Shown one piece after another: positions 35,480 to 44,983 of a stretch of 64,000 nt of DNA. The notes beneath the pieces were generated by a model. That model worked only from the letters and a program-made list of their open reading frames with translations. It was not told the DNA's origin and did not search any database. The position numbers and the translations under genes were made by a program. How positions within the stretch are numbered: position 1 is the first letter of the stretch; every line of letters starts with the position of its first letter. Origin of the DNA: Candidatus Cardinium hertigii (GTDB lineage: Bacteria; Bacteroidota; Bacteroidia; Cytophagales; Amoebophilaceae). The stretch is taken from assembly GCF_003176915.1 (NCBI RefSeq), contig NZ_CP029619.1, positions 62,001 to 126,000 of the forward strand, read 5' to 3'.

Positions 35480-37255
35480 TTATTTTTTCTTTTTATTACT
35501 CGTCTGTATGGTAGCAGCAACCCTTGCTTGAAAAGAAGTTGTCTCTCCCTGTTTTATTTTCTGCTGCCTGGCAAGTAATTTTTTCTTAATAGCCTCTTCG
35601 TCCACAAAATATTTGGTAAGCGCTTGCTGCAGGAAAGTAAGAATATTTGAAATAAAATAATAAAAACTTAATCCTGCAGGAAAAGAATTTAGCACAAGCA
35701 TAAAAGTAAAGGGCATCACATAGGTTAATCCTTTCATAGGTCCTTCGGTAGGGCTATTTTGACTGCTAGACTTGGCATATAAGATAGTAGATAACGTCAT
35801 TAATAAAGTAAACAAACTCACATGGTTTCCATACAAAGGGATAGTAAAAGGAAGCTGTATAACGCTATCGTAAGTAGATAAATCATTGGCCCATAAAAAG
35901 GGAGCATGGCGCAATGCAATAGCATTAGGGAAAAAATTAAACATAGCTAGTAAAATAGGCATCTGCAGTAAAATAGGAATACAACCACTCAATGGATTGA
36001 TACCCAGCTCCCTATAAAAAGTTACCTGTGCCATTTGAGCTTTTTGAACGTTAGTCCCATATTTTTCCTTTATTTTATCCAGTTCTGGCTTTACTATTTT
36101 CATTTTTGCCATGGAAATAAAAGATTTATAAGAGAGGGGAGCTAATAATAGTTTTACCATAATGACCAATAGAAAAATAACAAGGCCATAGTTAGCGCAA
36201 TGTTTCTCTAAAAACGCAAATAGGGGGATAATCAGCCATTGGTTTACCCATTTAACAATGATCCAACCCAAAGGTAAGTTTTGTTCAAAGCCTTTGGTTA
36301 CTTGTTGAAGTATTTTATAATCATTCGGCCCAAAGAAAAAGCTATACTTACCCGCTCCATTGACTTTATCCTGGTCGGATAATGCCAATGATACATCCAC
36401 TGTTCTGGTAATTTCCTTGCTACCTGACGGCGTTCGCATAGCCATAGTAGTGGAGGCAAAGGCATCTTGTGCAATAATGGCTGAAGAGAAAAAACGTTGC
36501 TTGAGGCTAACCCATTTTAACGGCTTATCTATTTGTTTTTGTTCTACCTTATCAGTTGTTTTCAGCTGATCAAAGGTTTGGTCCAATAAATAATAGTTAA
36601 CCGTACTTTTAGCTGCATCTGCATTGTAATCCGTTTCTAAGCATTGCATATCCATATGCCAGCAGAAGGCAGGTTTGCTATTATTTTGTGTCAGATAGGC
36701 TCCCATGCCTACCGCTTTCCAACTGTAACCTATTTGATAACTATTCCCAGAAAGTTCAAATTGCTGCTCTAAATATTGGTCAGCTGTGAGCATTAATTTA
36801 AAGACTATGGTAGCCTGTTCATTTTCCTTAAGTTGGTAAGCAGGCAATGCCTCTGTTTTAAAATACAAAGACTTCGTTTCTATTAATACATTCTCATAGG
36901 GTAAGACTAGACCCATGCAGCTACTCTGTGCGTCTAGTAAAACCACTTCTTCTTCCTGTTTCTTATACCGCTTCAGTACAACTTTTTGTATGGTACCTCC
37001 TTTTGTATTAAATGTTACCTTAAACAATGCATTCTCAACCGTTACATATTTTTCTTCTCCTTGCAATGCAGCGGCAAAGGGGAACCCAGTTTTTACCTGA
37101 GCAGGCGCTCCATTGAATGATTCAACAGGCATGCCAGCCTCATTAACAGAAGGCACAACAGACTGAAACGTCTGCTTAGGCTTAAGGAAATGATGGTACA
37201 GCAGCATACTAAATGTTGATAAAAATAGCAACCGAATGAATTTATTTTTATCCAT
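35480..37255 (-). CDS. yidC: Membrane protein insertase YidC
   Basis: The 591-residue protein has an N-terminal membrane anchor, a large periplasmic domain (residues ~60-330) as in Gram-negative YidC, and the conserved five-helix core near the C-terminus: NYGLVIFLLVIMVKLLLAPL, YRELGINPLSGCIPILLQMP and NSFPAGLSFYYFISNILTFL. It inserts proteins into the inner membrane alone or with Sec. The C-terminus is basic (TSNKKKK). Confidence 0.95.
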   Translation of the reverse strand: MDKNKFIRLLFLSTFSMLLYHHFLKPKQTFQSVVPSVNEAGMPVESFNGAPAQVKTGFPFAAALQGEEKYVTVENALFKVTFNTKGGTIQKVVLKRYKKQEEEVVLLDAQSSCMGLVLPYENVLIETKSLYFKTEALPAYQLKENEQATIVFKLMLTADQYLEQQFELSGNSYQIGYSWKAVGMGAYLTQNNSKPAFCWHMDMQCLETDYNADAAKSTVNYYLLDQTFDQLKTTDKVEQKQIDKPLKWVSLKQRFFSSAIIAQDAFASTTMAMRTPSGSKEITRTVDVSLALSDQDKVNGAGKYSFFFGPNDYKILQQVTKGFEQNLPLGWIIVKWVNQWLIIPLFAFLEKHCANYGLVIFLLVIMVKLLLAPLSYKSFISMAKMKIVKPELDKIKEKYGTNVQKAQMAQVTFYRELGINPLSGCIPILLQMPILLAMFNFFPNAIALRHAPFLWANDLSTYDSVIQLPFTIPLYGNHVSLFTLLMTLSTILYAKSSSQNSPTEGPMKGLTYVMPFTFMLVLNSFPAGLSFYYFISNILTFLQQALTKYFVDEEAIKKKLLARQQKIKQGETTSFQARVAATIQTSNKKKK

Positions 37256-37627
37256 ATATAATAATATAATTAGTAATTGGTTTCAAAACCACGAAAAATG
37301 AAAAATGACGCAATAGAAATGCCCCGACTTTTGATCGTCCGCAGCTGATAGTTAAAGATATTAAATATTTTATGATAAAAACAGTTACACAAAGTGTTAC
37401 TTTATTAAGGTAGCTAAAATAAACAAATAGTATGATTTTTATTCTATTTTGCAATTTTCTTAATCTTTTCCTAAGATTAGGATACGGTTATGCATGAAGG
37501 TATGCGTGTCCTTGCTCACTTGTATGGATTAGGAGACCAATAGAGAAGCCCTAGACTAAAGGAGCAAAAGCGTAAAAACCAACCTAATCAGTTAGTTTAA
37601 TAAGGAACCATTAATTATTCAGCAGCC
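37256..37627 (+). other. Spacer between divergent yidC and rel genes
   Basis: No gene, tRNA or other structured RNA is recognised. The stretch must hold both divergent promoters, but I find no match to the full TTG-N20-TAnnTTTG pattern. The right half (37470-37600) is less AT-rich than typical spacer, without an evident frame. Confidence 0.3.
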
Positions 37628-38746
37628 ATGGATAAAAATAAAACCTTCCTAGAGTCTGGGAGCTTGCATCAGCTGGCAACTGCTCTTACAGCAAGTTCCA
37701 TTGCCCAAAAGCGGATTAAGGCTACCATACAGGCAGCATGTATATGGGCAAATTTTTTTGAGAAGAGAAAAGATCCATTTGTCAACTATCCAACGATCCG
37801 TAGTTTACAAACATCCTACCAAATAGCATATATTGCTGTTACGGAAATGCTTTTAGAGCTTCCTGCTGTTATAGCTACCATTTTAACGCCCTCTTTTGCA
37901 GCAGGCTGGGTTTCATTAGAAGCAATAGCGGAACATTTTGGAGAGGAAACGGCTTCTGTACTGGCAGCAATCGATAGCTTACATAGCTGCATTATACAAT
38001 ACAATACCATTGATCAATATGCCCCCTATGTTGAGGCGACTGCCCCTCCCGTAACAGCTGCACTATTAGATATTTGCGATATTATTCGATTGTATTACAA
38101 TGCGCCAGCTGAAGAGCAGCAGGAGAAAGTCCTTGCCAGAACTAGTAAAACATTTTTATTTGAATTAAAATATTTTTATATCCCATTGGTACATAAGATA
38201 CGTTTATACGATATACAAACTAAGCTAGCAGATTTCTGGTTTAAGCACACTGATACCATTAATTACTATGCAATAACCGCACAGCTAGGTAAAACAAAAC
38301 TGGAAAGGCAAAGACAGCTAGATTTTATTGTTGAAGAGGTAAGTTTAATAATGCGTAAGTATGGGATTGATTGCATTATTAAAAAACGTGTTAAATCACT
38401 TTATGGTATTTGGCACAAGATGCAAAAATTAAATGCACCCTTTAACCAAATTCATGATCTAACTGCTATTAGAATCATTCTCCTAGATAGCAGTAACAAA
38501 ACATTAGCAGAGGAGAAAATAATTTGCTGGAGGGTTTTATCTATTCTTAGCAACCTTTATAAACCACTGAATACTATAATGCGAGATTGGATTAGCATAC
38601 CAAAAGATAATGGTTATGAATCATTACATCTTTCATTTGAAACCCACTATCATGGAGAATTAGAAGTGCAAATACGTACGGAGCGGATGGATTATATAGC
38701 AGAACAGGGAACAGCCACACATTGGCAATACAAGTATGGTAAATAA
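37628..38746 (+). CDS. RelA/SpoT-family protein, hydrolase part degenerate, C-terminal regulatory part absent
   Basis: The synthetase domain is recognisable: KKRVKSLYGIWHKMQK, QIHDLTAIRIIL, IPKDNGYESLHLSF and ELEVQIRTERMDYIAEQGTA-THW. Upstream, the HD hydrolase domain is present by shape, but the metal-binding His-Asp pair (normally LLHDVVEDT) is replaced by ILTPSFAAGW before SLEAIAEHFGEE. The protein ends at residue 372 right after the synthetase domain, so the TGS and ACT regulatory domains of ~730-residue Rel proteins are missing. It may make (p)ppGpp but should not degrade it. A second enzyme elsewhere would be needed for hydrolysis. Confidence 0.8.
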   Translation: MDKNKTFLESGSLHQLATALTASSIAQKRIKATIQAACIWANFFEKRKDPFVNYPTIRSLQTSYQIAYIAVTEMLLELPAVIATILTPSFAAGWVSLEAIAEHFGEETASVLAAIDSLHSCIIQYNTIDQYAPYVEATAPPVTAALLDICDIIRLYYNAPAEEQQEKVLARTSKTFLFELKYFYIPLVHKIRLYDIQTKLADFWFKHTDTINYYAITAQLGKTKLERQRQLDFIVEEVSLIMRKYGIDCIIKKRVKSLYGIWHKMQKLNAPFNQIHDLTAIRIILLDSSNKTLAEEKIICWRVLSILSNLYKPLNTIMRDWISIPKDNGYESLHLSFETHYHGELEVQIRTERMDYIAEQGTATHWQYKYGK

Positions 38747-38789
38747 TTCTAGGAGTTATGTGCTATGGTAACAGTAAATGTAAATAGTC

Positions 38790-38809
38790 TTCCTCCCTAT
38801 AGGGAGGAA
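38790..38809. terminator. Perfect hairpin between convergent genes
   Basis: TTCCTCCC-TATA-GGGAGGAA forms an 8-bp perfect stem with a 4-base loop, 43 bp after the rel stop and before the stop of the opposing YtxH-like gene. No T-run follows, so its strength as a terminator is uncertain. A second inverted repeat (ATAGGAGC at 38847 with GCTCCTAT at 38869) overlaps the end of the YtxH-like gene. Confidence 0.45.
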
Positions 38810-38872
38810 ACACCACAAAAGGAAACCTATTCATATAGCAAACGTTATAGGAGCCCAACAGATAGTTAGCTC

Positions 38873-39163
38873 CTATCTTAACTGATCGGTTAACACGCTT
38901 AGCTCTTTCAAAATTTTTTCAGCGCCCTGTATTACATCTGTAATAACTTCCTCTCCCATACTTTTTGCCTGATTTGTATTAGCGTATTTATTGCCTATAA
39001 GCTGCCGCACAAGGGCCTTCAGCTTTTTACGGTAAGATTTCAAATTATACATCAAGCCACTTCTCACTACTGAACCAGTTTCAGGCGCAGCAAGAATCCC
39101 TACTAAAATACCTAAGCACAAAACTACAAAAAGCATACAGAAACTTTTAAGATTCCATTTCAT
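38873..39163 (-). CDS. YtxH-like small membrane protein
   Basis: The 96-residue protein has one N-terminal membrane helix (FCMLFVVLCLGILVGILAAP), followed by the ETGSVVRSGL turn and a helical basic region. This matches the YtxH-like general-stress protein pattern (G-L-L-A-P-x-x-G-x-x-x-R). The function of the family is not established. It lies 51 bp after nusB on the same strand. Confidence 0.65.
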   Translation of the reverse strand: MKWNLKSFCMLFVVLCLGILVGILAAPETGSVVRSGLMYNLKSYRKKLKALVRQLIGNKYANTNQAKSMGEEVITDVIQGAEKILKELSVLTDQLR

Positions 39164-39213
39164 CCTTATTTAATTTATTAAATTAATTGATTTACATTAT
39201 TTATTTACGAATT

Positions 39214-40371
39214 TTACCCATCTCGACCAGCTGGTACTTTTTTTAAAAGTTCCTCAAGCATACCATTGACAAAGGAAGCGCTCTTAGCAGTACCGTATAA
39301 TTTCGCTATTTCAATATATTCATTGATGGATACCTTCATGGGGATCTCTTCAAATCTACGTAATTCCGTTAATGCTAGCTTAAGCATCAATTTATCCAGT
39401 AACACCATACGTTCACTTGTCCATTTTTTAGCTGCTTCACCAATCATTGCTTCATACAAAGCATTATCCTGTAGTGTAAACTGTACAAGATGATCATAAA
39501 AACTTCCTATTTTTTCCCATCGTGCTTCTAATTTACGCCAAAAAGAGACAAAACCAGCCAACCCCTCTGCTGCAAGCAGCTTAAAAGTAGACGTCAACAA
39601 CTGCTTTACAATAGAGGCATGCGCACTCCAATAGATATCTATCTTTTCAAAAAAGCTATCCACCTCTTTGTTATTAAAAATAATAGTTTGCACCATGCAT
39701 TCCAATAATTCTATTGTATCTATTGAACCTGCAGCATCAGCCAGCAGTTTAGATGGTTCCGCTGACTGCAGCAGCTGTCTATACCAGGCTTGCACACAAT
39801 CTTCTGCTATAGGCCAATGAATGGTTTCTGAAGGGATAGCTTCCTTCCAATGATTCCTATGGTATAATTGCGCGAGCAGCGCATGCTGCGCCAATGCTTC
39901 CTTTAACCGAGAAGCATTTCCTGTTATTAACTTGCCTGTAGCTACCTCCGCTTTAGCCATTTTATGCCACTCTATTAGTAGCAATAAAATGTAAAGATAG
40001 TCCATGCAGATGTAAGCCTTCGATTGATTCCACCCTTTATGTAAAATTGTTTGATCTTGTATACACGCTTGCCTATAATAGAGTAGATTATTATGAACAG
40101 ATTGTCCTATTGTACTTTCTTCGTCGCTTGGAAAAAGAGGAGAAAACGGTTCTTTTGCTATGGTTTTTCGAAAAAGTGCAACAGCCGTTGTTTGTTTCTG
40201 CTGTAATTGAGCTTTTTGAACAGGCTCATGTACGAAGCAATCAAATAGAAAATCTGTTTTTATTTGTTCGATCGCTTTTTCCTTATGGGCTTGTTGGGCA
40301 ATCGTATAACCATAAAGATATTGTAAGGCCTTAATACGTATAAAACGCCGTGTAATGAAGCTATTGCTCAT
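39214..40371 (-). CDS. nusB: Transcription antitermination factor NusB, long Bacteroidota form
   Basis: The 385-residue product ends with the NusB domain: DKLMLKLALTELRRFEEIPM, KVSINEYIEIAKLYGTAKSA and SFVNGMLEELLKK. The N-terminus has FITRRFIRIKALQYLYGYTI, the paired first helix. The middle ~200 residues are an insertion seen in Bacteroidota NusB, though longer here than the ~310 residues I expect. NusB with NusE binds boxA in rRNA leaders. Confidence 0.88.
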   Translation of the reverse strand: MSNSFITRRFIRIKALQYLYGYTIAQQAHKEKAIEQIKTDFLFDCFVHEPVQKAQLQQKQTTAVALFRKTIAKEPFSPLFPSDEESTIGQSVHNNLLYYRQACIQDQTILHKGWNQSKAYICMDYLYILLLLIEWHKMAKAEVATGKLITGNASRLKEALAQHALLAQLYHRNHWKEAIPSETIHWPIAEDCVQAWYRQLLQSAEPSKLLADAAGSIDTIELLECMVQTIIFNNKEVDSFFEKIDIYWSAHASIVKQLLTSTFKLLAAEGLAGFVSFWRKLEARWEKIGSFYDHLVQFTLQDNALYEAMIGEAAKKWTSERMVLLDKLMLKLALTELRRFEEIPMKVSINEYIEIAKLYGTAKSASFVNGMLEELLKKVPAGRDG

Positions 40372-40398
40372 TATGTCATTGACTTTTTATTAACGCAA

Positions 40399-41514
40399 TT
40401 AACGAACGAAAGCATTTTTTATACTTTGAATACGTGTTAAAGCTAAGGATTGAGCCACTTCTTCTGTTGGGCAGCAGGATTCAGCTGCTTTATCCAATAC
40501 ATGCAAACAAATAGAATAGAGCTCTTCTGTACGCTGCTTGACCAAATTTTTATTAAAAGACCGCATATCCAATTCTGTAACAGCATTGATCAGCCCACCT
40601 GCATTTGCCAAAAAATCTGGTACATATACAATTTCTCTTTCAAACAACCGTCTCCCATCTTTTTCTGGTTGGGCTAATTGATTATTGGCTGCACCCGCAA
40701 TGATAGCGCAATTCAATTGTGGAATTGTTTCCGCATTTAAACTTGCACCCAATGCACAAGGGGCATAGATATCTAAGGGCAAACTATGCAAATGTTCCGT
40801 AGTTACAATTACTACTTTATGAAGTTCCGATAACGTCTGTAAACGATCAGGGCAAATATCGGTTACATAAACTACTGCTTTTTCTTGACAAAGCAATGAA
40901 ACCAAACAACTACCTACTTTACCTACACCTGCCACGCCAATTTTTTTCCCTACTAAACGATCAGAACCAAAAACTTTCTTTGCAGCAGCCTTCATGGCAA
41001 TATACAGACCATAAGCTGTATTTTCAGAAGGATCTCCACTGCCCCCTAACGCCACAGGCAAACCTATTACATGGCGTGTTGATTTAGCAATCTGAACCAT
41101 ATGCTCCATAGAGGTATTGTAATCAGTTGCTGTTATATAATGCCCTCCTAATCGTTCTACGTAACTACCATATTTACGCAGAATCGCTTCTGTAAGCGTC
41201 ACGCCCTTTTTCTTGATTAATACTGCTTTACCCCCACCTACATCTAATCCTGCGATAGCTGCTTTATAGGTCATGCTACGGGAAAGCCGTAAGACATCCT
41301 GCAAGGCAGCTTGCTCATCTGGGTATGCCAAAAAACGAAGACCCCCAACAGCTGGACCCAATGTAGTATCATGTATGGCTACAATGGCTTGTAAGGCAGT
41401 CGCCTCATCTTGCAAATAAACAATTTGTTCAGGTCCCTTTTGTTCAAAATGGGTAGCACCATCCCTATCGGTACTTATAGCATGTTCAAAATAACTTTGT
41501 TCTATTACTTTCAT
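40399..41514 (-). CDS. Leucine dehydrogenase (Glu/Leu/Phe/Val dehydrogenase family)
   Basis: The 371-residue protein has the amino-acid dehydrogenase core: HDTTLGPAVGGLRFLAYPDE, GLDVGGGKAVLI with the catalytic lysine, YITATDYNTSMEHM, and a nucleotide-binding fold starting GKKIGVAGVGKVGSCLVSLL. The family deaminates branched-chain amino acids with NAD+. In a peptide-importing symbiont it would feed amino-acid carbon into metabolism or supply precursors of branched fatty acids. It is 28 bp upstream of nusB on the same strand. Confidence 0.9.
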   Translation of the reverse strand: MKVIEQSYFEHAISTDRDGATHFEQKGPEQIVYLQDEATALQAIVAIHDTTLGPAVGGLRFLAYPDEQAALQDVLRLSRSMTYKAAIAGLDVGGGKAVLIKKKGVTLTEAILRKYGSYVERLGGHYITATDYNTSMEHMVQIAKSTRHVIGLPVALGGSGDPSENTAYGLYIAMKAAAKKVFGSDRLVGKKIGVAGVGKVGSCLVSLLCQEKAVVYVTDICPDRLQTLSELHKVVIVTTEHLHSLPLDIYAPCALGASLNAETIPQLNCAIIAGAANNQLAQPEKDGRRLFEREIVYVPDFLANAGGLINAVTELDMRSFNKNLVKQRTEELYSICLHVLDKAAESCCPTEEVAQSLALTRIQSIKNAFVR

Positions 41515-41572
41515 GACAAATTTAAACAGATATAAATAATGATTATTAAATGAAAATACATCCTATGTAGCG

Positions 41573-41661
41573 CGGAGTAGGGGGGATTCGAACCCCCGGT
41601 ACCCTTTTTAGGATACACCCACTTTCCAGGCGGGCACCTTAAGCCACTCGGCCACCACTCC
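41573..41661 (-). tRNA. tRNA-Ser (anticodon GGA)
   Basis: The minus-strand 89-nt sequence begins GGAGTGGTGGCCGAGTGG and pairs its 7-base acceptor with CCTACTCC (one G-T pair). The anticodon loop CTGGAAA gives GGA. A long variable arm (about TATCCTAAAAAGGGTA) marks it as a class II serine tRNA, and GGTTCGAATCC is the T-loop. CCA is not encoded. Confidence 0.95.
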
Positions 41662-41724
41662 AAAAGGACCTCTGCATTGCTTCTTAGGAAAACAATACTC
41701 CCCTTTCTCAATTTTTTATGTTAC

Positions 41725-42303
41725 CTATTTTTTTACATTATTATTTATAAGATAATCTTTTAACTGTATAAGCGCTTTATAACGATGTGAAATTTTATTT
41801 TTTTTTGTTTTATCTAGCGAAGCATAGCACACTGCGTGACCATCTGGTTGAAAAATATAACCCCAATGCATACCCGCTACGCCATTCGTTGCATGGGGCA
41901 TAATAATTTTTCCATGCATGCTGCCTGTAAACAACTTAACGGGTTGATTAGGGCCAGCTGTGTAGGCAAACGTAGAACGCGCCTCTGCTGTTTTATCTGG
42001 AAAGCTTACCAAAAGACGTGCTACTCCCTCTAATCCTATATGGGCTAGAAAAGTTTTAATATAGGGACCAGGTAATCCATTGAGACTAGGACAACTTAAT
42101 GAAGTATCTTCCACCACTACAGGCCCTTGTAGAATGGTAGCAGCCGTTACACACTTGTTCATAGAAATTTCATCAGGGGACGCTTGTAATTCTGGTAACG
42201 CTATATCATAATGAATAAACTTAAAGGCAACGTTGTCCTCCAATATAGCCTTGACATCCTGTAGTTTCAGGGCATTACTCGTAACAAAAGCGATTGTTTC
42301 CAC
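41725..42303 (-). CDS. rdgB: Non-canonical purine NTP pyrophosphatase (RdgB/HAM1)
   Basis: The 192-residue protein matches the ITPase family. IAFVTSNALKLQDVKAILED has the SNxxK nucleotide-binding motif, VVVEDTSLSCPSLNGLPGPY lies at the metal site, and DKTKKNKISHRYKAL is the C-terminal substrate-recognition motif (normally KNxxSHRxxA). It removes dITP and XTP from the nucleotide pool. Confidence 0.93.
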   Translation of the reverse strand: METIAFVTSNALKLQDVKAILEDNVAFKFIHYDIALPELQASPDEISMNKCVTAATILQGPVVVEDTSLSCPSLNGLPGPYIKTFLAHIGLEGVARLLVSFPDKTAEARSTFAYTAGPNQPVKLFTGSMHGKIIMPHATNGVAGMHWGYIFQPDGHAVCYASLDKTKKNKISHRYKALIQLKDYLINNNVKK

Positions 42304-42540
42304 AATGTGTTATACTATTTTAATAGGATAATAATGCAAGTTATCGTTTCTATAACGTAAAAACAACTCAATACTTGAAATCAAACGGTAACCCATTGGC
42401 TTAACGTTAGTAACCACACGAAGGAATACCTTTTACTGAATGACTATAAAAACTTCCTTTTGCTCTATTTTGTAACGGTTTACTTCAACAAAACGCATTT
42501 TTAAGTGCTGAGCTTTTACGGAGGGCAGTTGCGCGCTAGC

Positions 42541-44856
42541 CTAAAATATTTTATTTACATCCAACATTTCTTTATTTATTTTATTTTGTTTATGTGTATA
42601 ATTTTCACTATTCACTGCTGAATTAGCATCCGCTTGCCTTTTCTCCTGATCAGCTATTTGTATAATCTGTTTTACTTTATCAGATACGCTACTTCTATCT
42701 ACCAGTGGCGCTTTTTTATAACCCAACGCCCTATCCTCATATAGCTTTAACATAAATTTTTCCCAAATAGGACGTGCCGTTTGGCTACCAGACCCATTGG
42801 CAAAATCCCTAAAATGAATACAACGATCCTCCCCTCCTACCCAAACACCTATACATAGATTTTGGCTTAACCCTATAAACCAACCATCTGAATGATTCGA
42901 AGTAGTACCAGATTTACCTGCTATTTCATTATCCTTCCGTAGTTCTGGTGAAACCCCTCGCAAGGCACCTTCATCTAGTGAACCTTGCAGCATATAAGTC
43001 ATAAGCGCCGCTGTATCTTCATGCATTACTTCCCGATTTTGTGGTATAAAAGTTTGAAGCACATTGCCATATTTATCTTCAATACGTGTAATAAAAAAAG
43101 GCTCCGTCCAAACGCCTTTATTTAAAAAAGTAGCATAAGCACTTACCATTTCATAAATGGAAACATCACTACATCCCAACCCAATAGAAGGAACCGCTTC
43201 TAAAGCTCCTTTTATTCCCATATTATGAGCGTAATTTACAATTAGTTCTGGTCCAAGTGCCTTAACCAAATAGGAGGTAATAGAATTATAAGAATTGGCC
43301 ATAGCGTAACGCAAGGTAAGCTTCTTACCGGAAAAATAATTCCAGGCATTTTTACCGGTCCAAGTTTCCCCATTGGGCAATGAAAAAGTAACCGGTTCAT
43401 CTACTACTACATCTCCAGGTAAATAGCCATTGTCCAACGCTACCGTATAAACAATAGGTTTAAAGGTAGAACCTGCTTGGCGCTTACCTTGCTTAACATG
43501 ATCATATTGAAAATGTTTATAATTAATACCGCCCACCCAAGCTTTGATATGTCCCGTATGGGGATCCATTGCCATACAACCCGACTGTAGCATTTTGCGA
43601 TGGTGCTTAAAAGCCTCCCAAGGTGTAAGGTTAACTTGAATAGGCCCTTCCCAAGTAAATAATGTGGTAGGTACAGCGGTATGTAAAGCAGCATGCACAG
43701 CTCCTAGATCCCCTCTATGCTTTTGAACCAGCTGCTTGTAAAAGTCTGATTTTTGAATTGCTGTTTCAACATAATCTTCCATTTCTGTTCCATTTTCATA
43801 AATCCAAGGATTCGCACCTTTCCAATGGTCATCAAATTTATGTTGTAGCTGCGCCATATGTTCCTTTACAGCGGTCTCCGCATGGCTTTGTATGCGGCTA
43901 TCTAGCGTGGTGTAAATGCGCAACCCATCTGCATAAAGATCATACCCATTTTCTACTGTCCATTTTAATAAAAAATCACGTACAACTGCCCTAAAATAGG
44001 GGGCTATACCTTGTTCATAATTTTCTTCTTGATAATGTAGCTCAATAGGCATTTCACATAAAAGATCGTATTCCGCTTGCTTTATGAAATTATGCTTAAC
44101 CATTTGTGCTAGTACTACATTTCTAATGTATTTCGCTTTATCAGGATGTAAAATGGGATTATAGCGGGTAGAGGCACGCAAAAGTCCCACCAATAAGGCA
44201 GCTTCTTCTACGTGTAATTCCGCTGCTGTTTTATTAAAAAAAGTACGCACTGCTACTTTAATACCATACGTATTGTTCCCAAATGTAACGGTATTAAGAT
44301 ACATGGTTAGAATTTCTTCCTTCGTATAGGTACGCTCTAGTTGAACAGCTAGGATCCATTCTTTTGTTTTGTGAACCAGCATTCTAAGGGATGGGATACT
44401 GGCACATTTTCCTTCATAGTTCACTTCCTTTCTGATAGCAAAAAGATTCTTAGCCAACTGTTGGGTAAGGGTACTTCCTCCCCCTCTATTGCGCCTCAAT
44501 AAAACAGAAAGAAAAAAGGCCCGTGCAAGCCCCCGTAAATCTATGCCTGCATGCTCCCTAAAGCGACAATCCTCCGAAGCAATCAGCGCCTGAATGATAT
44601 TAGGAGAAAGCATTTCATAGTCAATCGGACTGCGGTTATCTCGAAAGTATTTACCCAATAGGACCCCATCCGCTGAATAAAGCTCAGAGGATAAAGCACT
44701 TTGTGGATTCTCTAATAAAGCAGTAGAAGGCATGCCGCCATACAGATTGCAAAAATCAACCTGAACCGAAAAAAGATAAAGCGGTACAATTAGTACGCCC
44801 ATACAAAAAAACAACCAAATACGCCGTATAATCTTTTGTTCCTTCATACATGCCAT
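42541..44856 (-). CDS. Class A penicillin-binding protein (PBP1A)
   Basis: The 771-residue bifunctional enzyme has a membrane anchor (residues 11-31), a transglycosylase domain with Glu94 in ASEDCRFREHAGID, GGGSTLTQQLAKNLF and RTYTKEEILTMYLN, and a transpeptidase domain with SxxK at 463-466 (STFK), SYN at 522-524 and KSG at 648-650. It polymerises and cross-links peptidoglycan. The long middle region is typical of PBP1A. Together with ftsW and the LysM transglycosylase it implies an active murein layer. Confidence 0.94.
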   Translation of the reverse strand: MACMKEQKIIRRIWLFFCMGVLIVPLYLFSVQVDFCNLYGGMPSTALLENPQSALSSELYSADGVLLGKYFRDNRSPIDYEMLSPNIIQALIASEDCRFREHAGIDLRGLARAFFLSVLLRRNRGGGSTLTQQLAKNLFAIRKEVNYEGKCASIPSLRMLVHKTKEWILAVQLERTYTKEEILTMYLNTVTFGNNTYGIKVAVRTFFNKTAAELHVEEAALLVGLLRASTRYNPILHPDKAKYIRNVVLAQMVKHNFIKQAEYDLLCEMPIELHYQEENYEQGIAPYFRAVVRDFLLKWTVENGYDLYADGLRIYTTLDSRIQSHAETAVKEHMAQLQHKFDDHWKGANPWIYENGTEMEDYVETAIQKSDFYKQLVQKHRGDLGAVHAALHTAVPTTLFTWEGPIQVNLTPWEAFKHHRKMLQSGCMAMDPHTGHIKAWVGGINYKHFQYDHVKQGKRQAGSTFKPIVYTVALDNGYLPGDVVVDEPVTFSLPNGETWTGKNAWNYFSGKKLTLRYAMANSYNSITSYLVKALGPELIVNYAHNMGIKGALEAVPSIGLGCSDVSIYEMVSAYATFLNKGVWTEPFFITRIEDKYGNVLQTFIPQNREVMHEDTAALMTYMLQGSLDEGALRGVSPELRKDNEIAGKSGTTSNHSDGWFIGLSQNLCIGVWVGGEDRCIHFRDFANGSGSQTARPIWEKFMLKLYEDRALGYKKAPLVDRSSVSDKVKQIIQIADQEKRQADANSAVNSENYTHKQNKINKEMLDVNKIF

Positions 44857-44983
44857 AAATAAATATCTATAGAAGAATAAGCAATAGTATGTAAAGTTAT
44901 TCTTTTTAGCTAAAAGATAGACATAAGATTTCTGTAATATTTACTTTTTTAAACCATAAAAGGGAAAACAGACAGGGTTATTT

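Noticed and set aside
37470-37620. Possible structured RNA or origin between yidC and rel
   Set aside because: No tRNA fold, SRP, RNase P or tmRNA signature and no DnaA-box cluster could be recognised.
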